Assembly (NCBI GenBank): GCA_003991915.1
Contig: RQTK01000140.1
Coordinates: forward strand, 595,279 to 659,278
DNA: 64,000 nucleotides
Direction: 5' to 3'
Source of the DNA: Elysia chlorotica
Lineage: Eukaryota; Mollusca; Gastropoda; Plakobranchidae
Part shown: positions 10,446 to 23,000 of the stretch, one piece after another
Numbering within the stretch: the stretch's first letter is position 1
Layout: every line of letters starts with the position of its first letter
Position numbers and translations under genes: made by a program
Notes under the pieces: model-generated
Databases searched by the model: none
The model's input: only the letters and a program-made list of their open reading frames with translations
Told to the model about the DNA's origin: nothing

Positions 10446-12796
10446 ATGATTCAGCCGGATCAAGTCAGCTCCCAGGTAAAGAGCATTGCACAATCGCAGT
10501 CAAATTCAAACACAGCCTCTGAAACGATGAGGCCTGCCCTTGTGAAACAGCGGGAGCTTGAAAGCGATGTGGAGGAGCAGTTCCCACTTAATGGTCGGCC
10601 GACGGAAGCTGATCACACAGAGACAGCTGTGCAAGAAGTAATGGAGAGCAATTTAGACGAGCAGGAACTCGAGCCGGGGGGCGAAAAAGATTTCGCCAAT
10701 CAAAAAGTTGGCGGAGATGCGGGAGATTCGGATACAAAAACAGCGGAGAAGTTGTCGCCAGTAATGGAAGCGGCTGTAGCGGCTTTTGCCAGTGGGATCA
10801 GCAAAACTAACGGCTGCGATTTGAACAAGAACACGACCGCAGTGCCTTCAAGCAGAGATGGTGGCAACAGTGCGTCCAGCTCTCCCGAAAACAAACCCAT
10901 GCCTCGACAGATTCACCTCTTAAGCTCCAGGGATCTGAGAACTGACAGCTTTGAGATAGCCACGAAAGACGATGTTGACGCAGACAGTGTGTATTCCCTC
11001 TTCATGGAGCAAGACTTTCGGTACCATTTCCAGCACCCTTACTTCCGCCTTTTCACAGCATATTTTGTGACTTTCTGCAACTTCCTAATCTATGCAGAGG
11101 ATCCCGTGGCACACAGCCGCAGCGAGTGTACCATCCCCGTAATCGGTAATGACTTTTCATTCGTAATCATGAAGTACCTGCCCAATGCCTGGAGCCTCCT
11201 GAAGGTGATCATGTGGCTCACTGGGATCGTCGTAGGCATCATCATCGGCAAGGTTGTCTTCCATTCCTATCTGTTCAGTGAGTACAGGCAATTTCTTTTT
11301 TTTCCCTAAACATTTGTCCTGTTTGGTTCAGTTGCTTACACTATTAAAACGGCCATAATGGACATTTGAGGAAAACATTCAATTTGAAAGGAAAAATTAT
11401 TGTTTTAGAATTTAAAATACACCCCTATTGTCTAAAATATTTCGTGCAAAATCCGTTTTTCTGTCTATGTCTGACATGTTGGCTCTGTGTCTGTATTTAT
11501 TATGTCTGTCTCTCTTTGTCTCTCTTGACTCTCTACCTCTTTCTCTCTTTCTCTCTTGCTCATACTTTTTTCCCCCACAGTGGAGTGGAAAGATAAAAAA
11601 AAAATTCCAAATGAAAAAACACACAATTTAGACATAACAAAACTCTAGAAATCATTCGTTTATTCAATATTATGGATAAAAAAAAAAGAAGATGAAGAAA
11701 ACTTGACATTATTTACTTTTTGTTTTAAGGTTGCTTTCCGAAATTCCTTAAGTACCCCGAGGTGAGTGTTTTACATCTTTGTCAAATAAAAACAGTCCTG
11801 CTTTGACAACACTGATAGTTTCTCACATTCTCACATTCTTTTTGCCCCCAGGGTTGGTGAGTATTCTGACCCCACTCCCCTCTCTTTGCCACTTCCATGT
11901 TAGAATCCCTACCCATTTCGTTCACTTATTTTTATTGGTTAGACATTCACATTTTGTACATTTCTGTCAAGTGTGCAGACTTAATCAATCATCATCACCA
12001 TCATGTTAAGTTTGAGCGTTTTCACAAGATGTAGAATATAAAACCTTTGCAAAACGGATTTTTATTCCATTGGGGATGGGGGGGGGGGGGGGGTAGTGTC
12101 ACATTCTAGGACACCAGGTAACTTAGCCTGTAGAGCTCTGGACTGGTGGGCGAGAGGGAAGGGGTTGAGGTTTGAATATCAACTGGTGCCCATGTCTTTG
12201 TGTAGAGTTTTTAGTGGAAAGCTCGGGGATGAAAAAAAAACCCATAGCTCATAAAGTTGCATTTTGTCCTATGACTTTGAATATCGATTCTCTTCGGGCA
12301 TGGTATATCATGGCTGTGATGTTCGATTTTATCACAATTATACAGTGTCAACTGTAAAACTATCTTGCTGTGGGTTTTAACTAGGGGTTTGGTCTACAAA
12401 AAGTTGCATTTTGTCCTATGACTTTGAATATCGATTCTCTTCGGGCATTATCATGGATGTGTTGTTCGATTTTATCGCAATTATACAGCGACAACTGTAA
12501 AACTATCTTGCTGTGTGTTTTTAAGTAGGGGTTTGGTCTACAAATCACCATGATTTCACAAAACTCTACATAATGTCACAAAAATCACTATAAAAAGGTT
12601 TTAAGTTGATATTTGTCAACTAATACTTCAATCGTAATTCTTTTATCGTACCTATAACTTTCACGTGTGGTTTTGTGTATTTATCAGATTCCAGATGGTG
12701 TACCATTTTATTAATTTCTAGTAACAAGTAACACATCGCGTTTTAGCCACCTGCGCTGAGATAAAAGTTTGAATTTTTGAATATAATGACTTATCA

Positions 12797-12872
<76 letters not shown>

Positions 12873-13341
12873 TTCTCATCTTTCTATAGATTTTATGTCT
12901 GCTGTCTCGTATGAAAATGGAATACAGTCAAATGTATCTGAGCAATGCTTTGAATGTTGATGCTAGGTGCGTATTTCAGTATTTGCATGTATAAAAGTGT
13001 AGTTAAAATTACTTATTGGGATAAATTTATTTTTGTGTGAAACTATCAGAGACCACACAGCAATGGGAACAGCAGTAGAGAATACACTCAATACCGTAGA
13101 CCCTTAAGGGCTCTATCTTGAAAAGTTGGGACACCAGAGTGGGAGAGGGAGTACGAGGACAGTTGGTGACAGCTGAAATTAATCTTTGAGACCATCAGTG
13201 GAAACATCTTTTTTTTGTTTACCAGTGGATGAGTGTGGCGAAGGCTACACGCTTTTTTAATACCGAATCATACATTACCCTTGTCATAATGTCAAGATAA
13301 AGTGAATTGATGTTTTTTAATGGTTTTCTGTAAATTGGGCG

Positions 13342-13431
<90 letters not shown>

Positions 13432-14493
13432 TGAAGCGATGTGTGGCCATAGGAGCTATTTTTACATCACTAGCACAGTTTATCTCCACCCACTGACTTT
13501 GAACTGGGATGTACCGCTATTGGTCAAGGAATGGACACCAACCACACCTGTCTAGTGTGTACCTGCCCACTGCCGTCCGTTATCTTAAGATGTTAAAGAG
13601 ACGAAGGTCGTGTAAAGCTGTAAGGTCCATTACTGAGAATCTAATTGAATATGCATGTATTTTTGTTTTTGTTTTTGTTGTATGTGTGATAAAATCGCAA
13701 GGTAGATAAAATATAATAATTCACTGATAAAACATAAAGATTAGAGACTTTCATATCAAGAGTGGACTAAAGGGGTCGTAATTACATGTACAACGTTGCG
13801 ATAGCTTAGAACACGTCGCAAGCCTTTGTTTTTCCTTATATATTAAGCCGAGTCCAAAATTTTACCACAATGCTGTACTTACGACCAAAAGTGGAAAACG
13901 CAGGGGCGTACGATGGGAGAGGTTCACGAATGTAGCCTAATAAAAGCATTTTGTTTTTTAAATTTTCATTGAGAGCAAAAATAGGAAACGTCGATATCTT
14001 CTCTCAGTTAGTGCCCTGAATCGGTGAATAGAGGGTTAGAAATTTAAATCTCAGTTTATATTTGTATCTGTCTCTTGCGTGGGATTTTTTTCGGAGACAT
14101 AATTGACATGAAACTAACCAGAGCTAAAACACACAGACACACACGCACGCACTAAAAAAAAAATAGACATTTTATCACACTTTAATTTATTTGTTTTGTT
14201 GTACACGTATCACCAGTTAATTCTCTTGATCTAGATCTAGGTTATTAGGCCTATACCTCTTAAGCCACGGTCGTGCACTTGTGACGTCTTATTTGCTCAA
14301 ACCGTCGAGTGTAAACAAGGTCATCTATGAGTGGTGCTATTGAAGTTGCTATAGAGCCCTAAAATGGAGAGGTTATACGCTTGCATGGTTACATGTACGT
14401 TCTATCACCGCATAACATCCCCGAGGGGAACCTATTAACAGGAGACGTTCAACTCAGATAGAAGAAAAATAGAGAGGATAGAGAAATAGGAGA

Positions 14494-14542
<49 letters not shown>

Positions 14543-16592
14543 AGGGGGAGAAAGATGTGTCTATAATATAGATGCAGTATCAGAGATGCCAAACCAGTCA
14601 TATAGGCCTGTCAAAGTGCGGCATACATTTTAACCGAACATGTGTTAGAAAATGTGTACATCTCCGCGTATATTGTGCAACACTGTTAGAGTGTAGTATA
14701 CTAGTCGTGAAGCTTGGGGAAACTCGAAAACAAGTCGAATTTAATCTAGAACATCCCCGATTTATGGACGATTGTCACCAGATACTCCCAACCTTACCTC
14801 ATGTATTATTCATGCCCCGTGGAGCGTATTTTGTTTACCCGATGTGAAAATGGTTTAGGATGTAATTATATAGGTTTGACGTTAACTATTGGGGCTACAG
14901 ATATCATCGCCTCACGTGCATTAATGCCCCATCTGATTAAAAATACAGTATTTTAGAAGCGAGATAGGACTTTTATAGGTCTACAAATGAGGCTACGATA
15001 TGTCAACGTTTATGGAGGAGATATTTTCTACTTTAAAAACATACATTAAATTGAATGTCATAAACCAACAGGGGCCGTCAATAATATGTTTAGCACTGCT
15101 GTGTAGTGACTCGCATGTTCGATTGATTCAGCTTGACTTTGGCGAACTTTCGAGCTAGAACTAGGTACATTTTGACTTGACTGTCTCTGCTCAGGTGTAT
15201 TAAAAAGGCATTTGCAAAAATACCTGTACTTAAAAGACAAAACAAAACACTACGTCACGATAGGCCTACTTATCAGTTTTGAAGTACCTTACAAAAACAA
15301 AGACGTCCAATAAAACAAGATGGAAAATCCAGATTTAGATTTAGTATGTATAGAAAATGAGGATTAAAATCGAATGTCAAACGATGTGCTGCTTGAAAAC
15401 AGAAAAAGAAAAAAGAAAATAAAATCTATAAAACAAATTCACCATGATAACAGAACATGACGTGCTCTATGATCGTTGGAGGCAAAACTTTTTGACAATT
15501 CTCTCTCAATTTAATTTCAATGCACCTCTCCCCCACCACCCTTTTCAGACCCCTTTTTGTTGTTGTCTTTCTTTCGTTTTTTTTTAAACTTTCAAAATAG
15601 TTTTTTGTATGTTAATTGATTTTGTGTGTGTGTGATTGGAACCCTTTCCTGTGTTGTGAACATATCAAATCAGTTAAAAGTCTGAAAGTCTGGAAACTAG
15701 TTCCGAATGGTGCGTAGGCTTATCTTACGAATTAATTTAGGCTTATTTTGTAGAGTCCAAACATGCCATTTTGACAGTAGTAGGCCTACCTGCCGAGAAA
15801 TCTAAAACAAAATCTCTGGTCTACAACCAATAATTACGAGAATCTGTCAGCAAAATATTATAGATAGAGTAGAATAAAATTTAGGCTTTACATTTTAACA
15901 ATAACCTTAGCCGAAAAGGCAACTGGGCGTTAGCACTTTTGGCCAAGCAGGTAGATCTTCTTGAGACTGGGCAGACATAAACGTAATGTCGTGTTAAGGA
16001 TTGAGATAATAATGGTGCACCGAGACGAAAAAACGTTTTTTGTATGTTAATTGTTATTGATTTTGTGTGTGTGTGTGTGTGTGTTTAGAACCCTTTCCTG
16101 TGTTGTGAACATACCATATCAGTTAAAAGTCTGAAAGTCTGGGAAAATGCTCTGATTGAGGTATAGGCTTAATTTACGAATCAATGGTGGCTTATTTTGT
16201 AGAATCCAAACATGCCATTTTAACAGTAGTACCTTCCGAGAAATCTAAAACAAACTCTCTGGTCTGCAACCAATAATTACGAGAATCTGTCAGTAAAATA
16301 TTATAGATAGAGTAGAATAAAATTTAGGCTTTACATTTTAACAGTAACCTTAGCCGAAAAGGCAACTGTGCGTTATCACTTTTGGCCAAGCAGGTAGATC
16401 TTCTTGAGACTGGGCAGACATAAACGTAATGTCGTGTTAAGGATTGAGATAATAATGGTGCACCGAGACGACTCCAAGTTCCAACACTTTGTTTCTCTCT
16501 CTTTCTCTCCCGTCTCTCTATCTCTTTCTCTCTCTCTCTCCCCCCGCCCCCTTCCTCTCTCTCTTTCTCTCTCTCGCTCCTTCTCTCTCTTT

Positions 16593-16665
<73 letters not shown>

Positions 16666-17006
16666 CTTTCTAATAGATAACAAAGGTCGCTCTTTACGTT
16701 TATCAAAGTCTGCGTGCCGAGATGTTGGATTTTTGCAATGATCAGCGAAAGCAGCTCCCCGCCTTATGCATTTTTCGTTTCTTAAACTGAGAGGGTAGAC
16801 TGCCCTCGTCGGAAAATTAATAAATCATTATAATTATTATGTATCTAGTGCCTTCTTAGCTTTGCGAAGCTTTTTTTTTTAAATTCTTTCCACGGTTTCG
16901 ATGACCCAGCGATCTAGTCTCCGTAATTAATTTTGTTCTCTATCTGATCTCCACCACATCCCCTCTCACAGACATATAGTCAACTTTTGAATTATAGTGC
17001 CTCTTT

Positions 17007-17068
<62 letters not shown>

Positions 17069-20000
17069 ACTATCTCTCTATCTCTCCCTCTCTCTCTCTC
17101 TCTCTCTCTCACCTTAATTTTTTTAAAGCTTTGGCCAAGCTCAGAATTTTTGTTTGTTTTTTGGTTGGGCCGACTCATAGGAAAGCTTCTCTCCCCAGCC
17201 TGAGGTTTACACATGTATCATATATGGAGACGAACTGGCTCAAGTGGTAGAGCGTTGGTCTCCAGATTGGCAGGACCCCGGTTCGAGTCCCACGATCGAC
17301 ACAAATTTATTAATTTGTCTAATTTTTTCCCTTGTAACTGGGTGTGTCGGTGTCAGTATAATGTGACTGGCTGAGACAGGAGTTCAGATCTCCCCGCTTT
17401 GTCACTTGTGCGGCAGCTCATAAAATTGTCAGATGTAAGTCTTGGGATCCGTCCACAATATAGCCTATATAGTGTTGACGCTGGACGCTGAACAGCAAAA
17501 CAAGCATCACATCACCGACGCCAACACTTTTTCTAAACAAGATACAAACACATTTGTTGTGTAAAGCAACGATTTACTACATTGCTACATTATCAATTAT
17601 CATTATCATTATTTACTACATTATCAATGACCAATCAAAGGCACGGATCGTAAGAAGCTTGCAATTCGTAGTAAGCTTTCTCATTCGCATATCTTGTAAC
17701 GAATCGTAAGCTTTCTCATTCGCATATCTTTTAACGAATCGTAAGCTTTCTTATTCGCATAATTATTGTGATGAGTCGTGAGCTTTCTTATTCACGTTAT
17801 CTTATGACGAGATGTAAACTTTCTCATTAGCTTTTTTCCTCTTTATGTTTTTGTTTGTTTGTTAAAATATTCGAATTTTAATACCGATCGACGTACAACC
17901 GATTTTATTGACAGGCAGCTTTCCAGATCTTTAACTAAGTTTAATTCTTTGAAAATTAAATTTGTTAAAATGTTGTACCAGGAGAGACAGTAGTGAGGGG
18001 TATAATTTAATTTGGGAAAAAAATGCATAGGAAGCAATTCAGAAAAGTCAGTTGGACCCCTCTGCACTCATATAGATCTAGTTTCCATCTTTTGTTTCCC
18101 ATTTCTCCAATAGCAGAGTTTCATTCCCGTAAGCTTATACCTTTCTACAATGTACTTTCAAAATGTTCTTTGATTTTCTGTTGTGGGCGTTCAGATTGCT
18201 TAAAAATGTGTCTTCTTCATAGAACGTCCTATATTACCATCAGGGATCCTATATTGTGAAAAAATGTTGTTAAGGGCAATTGCCTTTTGAAACTGTGTGC
18301 GCTTTTCAGGGCACAATGGCGTATAAACTCAGTCGGTAGAAGACTTGAATAACAAGCAGGAGGTAAGGTTTGAATTTGGCTTTATAAGCAAGGCAAACTG
18401 GCGCAAGTGGTGTAGCATTGGTCTTGCAACCGAGAGGTAACCGTTTCGATACCCACGGTCGGTTAAAAAAGTGATTTCGTCCCCTACTGGTTGGGTCGGT
18501 GTCACTATAATGTGACCGGCTGAGACAAAAGCCATGGTATCCCTGCCCTGTCTCTGAGTGGAAGCACATAAATTTGTGAGACGTTAGTCTTAGACCCTTC
18601 CACAAAATAAAGCATTGCTGTTGGTTTTGGACGTTGAGAAGCCAAATAAACTAAAAATACACAAGATTAAAGTGCATTTTTATAATAATTTCTGGCTTAT
18701 ATAACCCATAATGTCCCGCTTAAACCTTCTCTCCATGCGTCGTGAGCATGATAGCACTGGAGTAAAAGGTCTGGGTCTGGGTCCGGGTCTGGGTCATACT
18801 CTGGCTGCCATTTTTTTCCTACTGGTTGGGTCATTGTCGGTAGGACTGTAGTGAGACTGGCAAAGTCCTCCACATATTATACACCCGGCCCAGGTGTCCT
18901 CGCACACGATTATTACAGGCTTTGTGATCGACACGGATGACATATTCATACCCATTAGTCATGGGGTTTTCTGATTGCTCATTGGTTAGTCTATAACTAT
19001 GCTCTGATTGGACATCAGTATAAATCAACATACCTAGCCTGCCGTCTTTGTTTTGCTATAGGCCCGGTCAGCGCAATGCTTCTATAGCCTTGTTGCTGAC
19101 GTCGGACGTTGGCCATTAAGAAACTTACCTGAACCTTAACCGTAACCTTTATCCTATCTTCGTACCCACAGTAAGACCCAAACCTTAACCCTAACCTTTA
19201 TCCTATCTCCGTACCCACAGTAAGACCCAAACCTTAACCCTAACCTTTATCCTATCTCCGTTACCACAGTAAGAACCAAACCTTAACCCTAACCTTAATC
19301 TTAACCTTTATTCTATTTCCGTACCCACAGACCGCATATTCCGCCTAAAGATGTTCCACGATGACCGCGGCTCGTGGATGACGAGCTTCATGAGCACGGT
19401 GCTGCTACTCTTCATCTTTTCCTACCTGTACAACGTGCTGCTCATGATCGGCGGGGACTACACGCGGCCCTACCACATCTCCTCCTACATGGGTGTGAGT
19501 AATTCCATCTTCATGAAGGCCGCGGCAACGGGGACCTGGTGTGGTGACTTCTTCACTGCCTGGATGGTGAGTTACAGTATAAAGGGCATTAGTTAGAGAG
19601 GAAAGAGGGGGGAATATTGTGTGGGTTGTACGTTGGCCTGAAAATCCACACATTGGTTTGGGAGATGGAAAAGTGTTACATTGAGAGAGTAGACATTTAC
19701 TTTGGGATTGGGGGGAGGGACGGGCGTAACATGTGGATGGGAAGTTGGGCAGTAGATCCACACAGTTTGCTGCGACTCAGAGAGTTGGGGGAAGTGGAAA
19801 GTATTTTACTTCCCTAGGTTCTCATCGTGGATCATATACGACGATTGGTCCCAAGACTAACGTCTGACAATTCTAGATGCTGCCTCACAAAGACAGTGCG
19901 GGGATACTAAGACTCCTATCTCAGACGGCAAAAGCTCTACCACCCGAGGCAGCAACTCCCTTGATCTATACAGTGGTGCCACAATGGTGCCACCCAACTT

Positions 20001-23000
20001 GTTGGGGAGAGGAGGAAAGGGTTATATTTGAGGAAGTAGACTCCTCCTGTGATCAGGAGGGGGAGCAATTTAGCTTGGAAGCGGAGATTGTTGAAAGTGC
20101 AACTTCTATTCAGGAGATATGTAATACTCTCCCCAATCAAGCTGCCTTTGTTTCCATCTGGTTGGATTGGGGTAAGTGCAATATGACTTGCTGAAACAGA
20201 AGTCTTGATATCCACACTCTGTCTCTGTGTATCAGCACTTGACTTGTTCAGACTTCAATATATCTTGTTGTAGGATTTCTTCTCGCAGGATTACAATTTA
20301 CTTGATCTCAGTACTTTTGCCAACAGAAGCTGTTCCAATATCTTTGTGAGTAAGGAAATTTGTATTGGTTATGCATGCTTTATGTTCTCTTTTGAAGACT
20401 GGAAAAAAGTTTGAGAGCAGGATAGTTTTGTCAATAGTGCTCTGAGAAAGGGCAGAAAGTCCTGAAAGTAATCAGATTTTCTGTGCAGTTTCCTATATAA
20501 TTTTCACACCCTCATTCTCTCATTAGGTCCTACAACTAACCAAAGTTCACGATCAATGATATATTTCTCATACCCTTAATCTCTCTTTAGGTCTCAAAGT
20601 TAATCAAAGTCTGTTGATGATTAAGGATTTATTTCTTATATGAACACATGAACTCTTATTCTCTAAATCCGACAGGTGACAGATATGATGCTACAAGAGC
20701 GTCTGTACCCTGATTGGGCGCGCCCTGTCCGCAAGTGGTGGAACACCGGGATACGGAGAATCATTCTGTTCTGGATCGTGGTGGCCTCCTCCTCATTCGT
20801 GGTTCTGTTTGTCATCGCCACCGATAACATCAACTGGGACAGCCTGAACCGAGACTTTCTGCACAGCAATGAGATATCTCGCGCTTTCCTCGCCTCTTTC
20901 ATCCTCTGTCTGGATATCACCATTGTAATGCAGGTGAGATCCTGAAGTTTCTTCCATGGGACAAACAGGCTCAAGTGGTTTTATTGCCACTGTTATGTGA
21001 ATCAACCCATGGACTCATTGGAAATTTTGATTTTGCTACACAGCTCATACTTTAAGGGAAATAAAAGTGAGGTGTTTTATGAAAACATGATTTTCCCTAA
21101 TTTTTCCTATGCACACTATTAGCAATCTGGGGTAAAAATTAAAGTGGATACCTCAGAAACCAAGGTCTTATATATTTCAAAATTTTCATAAACCAATTTT
21201 GCAAAAGTCTAACAGTGTGCTAAGAAGGCAAGGAGGGTGTAAATTTCCTAACAAAGTGAAGCTTGAAATAAGACTGATGCTGATAGCAATAAGGAGCAGC
21301 AGAACGGAAGGGTTGCTAATATTTTTCATCACCGTTATAAATCAACCATGCTCCTTTCTGCAACTGAACACTCCTTGTTAAAATTTGTAATCTATACCCA
21401 ATTAATTTGTTTAAAAGTGTTAAGCTATTTCAACTGATTTTATTATTTATTGACGCTGTTTCTTGAAAACATCTGACAGGACTGGGATTTCCCTCACTTT
21501 GTTGGAGCGATCGATGTTAAACTTCCAGGCGTTAACCAGGCCCATGTGTACTTCAAGATCCCCAAACTGCTCAAAACTCTGGAGTACTGGCACATACACA
21601 TCTCAGGTGCGCCTCTCAAGTTTTCTATGTTCCAAGATTTTGTAAATTGAAACTACATTATTCATAACCTAATTTTATGTTTTTATGATAATTGAAAATC
21701 CTTTCCTGCCGTCCCCTAGGAGGGGGGCGCGGTGGCCCAGAGGTAGAATATCAGCTTCTGACGCAAAAGGTCCATGGTTTGAGCCCTAGCGATTTCTCTC
21801 GCTACTGATAGGGTCAGTGTCAGACCTGCTGAGACAGGAGTCATGGTATGCCCGCCCTCTCTTGTGTGTGGCAGCACACAAAATTGTCAGACGTCAGTCT
21901 TGGGGCCCATCTACAATATAGCTTATATAGTGCGGATGTTGGATGTTAAACCAACTTGACTCAACTCAACCCCTCCCCTCCCCTATACAAAATGATTTGT
22001 AAAAATTTGTTTTGTCGTGTTGCATTTAAGGAATAAGAACATAACTTAAAGTGCTTCATATTGAAATTTGCATTTTTGTATTGTAGTCATGTGCTTTGGG
22101 CAGAACCTGTTCTGTTTATCTTTTTTGTTTTATTTCATAAATTAAATCAGAGATTAGAAAAATAAAGCATACAAGCTTTACAATAAAAAAATTCATAAAA
22201 CTTAAAAATTAAAGATATAATTTTCTTTAACCTAAACTAGATTTTGCTAGTGTCTCTTTCTGAAGTTTCTCCCTTGTGACCTTACAGGAAAATGGTTCAA
22301 TTACGGCATCCTGTTCATCGTGATTTTGCTTGATCTAAACATGTGGAAGAATCAAATTTTCTACACACCGTATCAATATGGCCAGTATGTGGATGATTTT
22401 GGTCGGATCTACACTGTAATGGATCAGTACAGTCTGGATCATGCAAACTCAAGCACACTCACATTTGAGTACAGGAACGTAACTATTAATCCTGAAACAA
22501 ACGAGAGGTGAGGGTCAAACATATTATTGCTATATTTCTGTTGCATAATTTTGCTTGCTTTGACACCTAGATGGAAATGGCGAATTGCTTTCACTTGCAC
22601 AGTTAAGGTTATGCAAGTTAAACTAAGCACATGTCACGGTTTGAATAATTGCGGTACATACAATTTCAAAGGTTGAATACATAGAATTAAAAGAAAAAAA
22701 CTACTTTAAGTATTTTAATTCAAATTTTTTAAAAAGCAAAATACGCTTGGGATCTTTTAAAGACCCCTGGACATAAAATTAGGGTTAATTAATTTTAATG
22801 AGCCTCAGAAATTGTAAAAATAAATGGTAGATTTTGCCATAGATTTAAATTGACAGCGAGTAAAATTTACAAGGGTCAGGCTAGTTTATTTAAATAAAGT
22901 GTATATTTTATGGAAAAGGTATTAGTATTTGTAGTTAAGCTTCTTTTTTCCAATAAATCAATTTAAAGTATGGTATTCTACCTCTACTATCATACAAAAT

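Noticed and set aside
13292..17250. Ser/Leu- and Arg/Glu-repeat ORFs in the CT and GA tracts
   Set aside because: Dinucleotide repeats give open frames on both strands; there are no conserved motifs.
17226..17300. A tRNA gene
   Set aside because: A and B boxes are present, but the acceptor and anticodon arms do not pair, and the unit continues into a repeated 280-base body. It is a SINE head.
19123..19330. Interstitial telomere array
   Set aside because: Only single TTAACCCTAACC cores occur within a 49-base unit; there is no run of TTAGGG units.
18306..20215. ORFs of 90-120 codons on both strands in TMEM117 introns 1 and 2
   Set aside because: They coincide with SINE copies or shadow exon 2 on the opposite strand.
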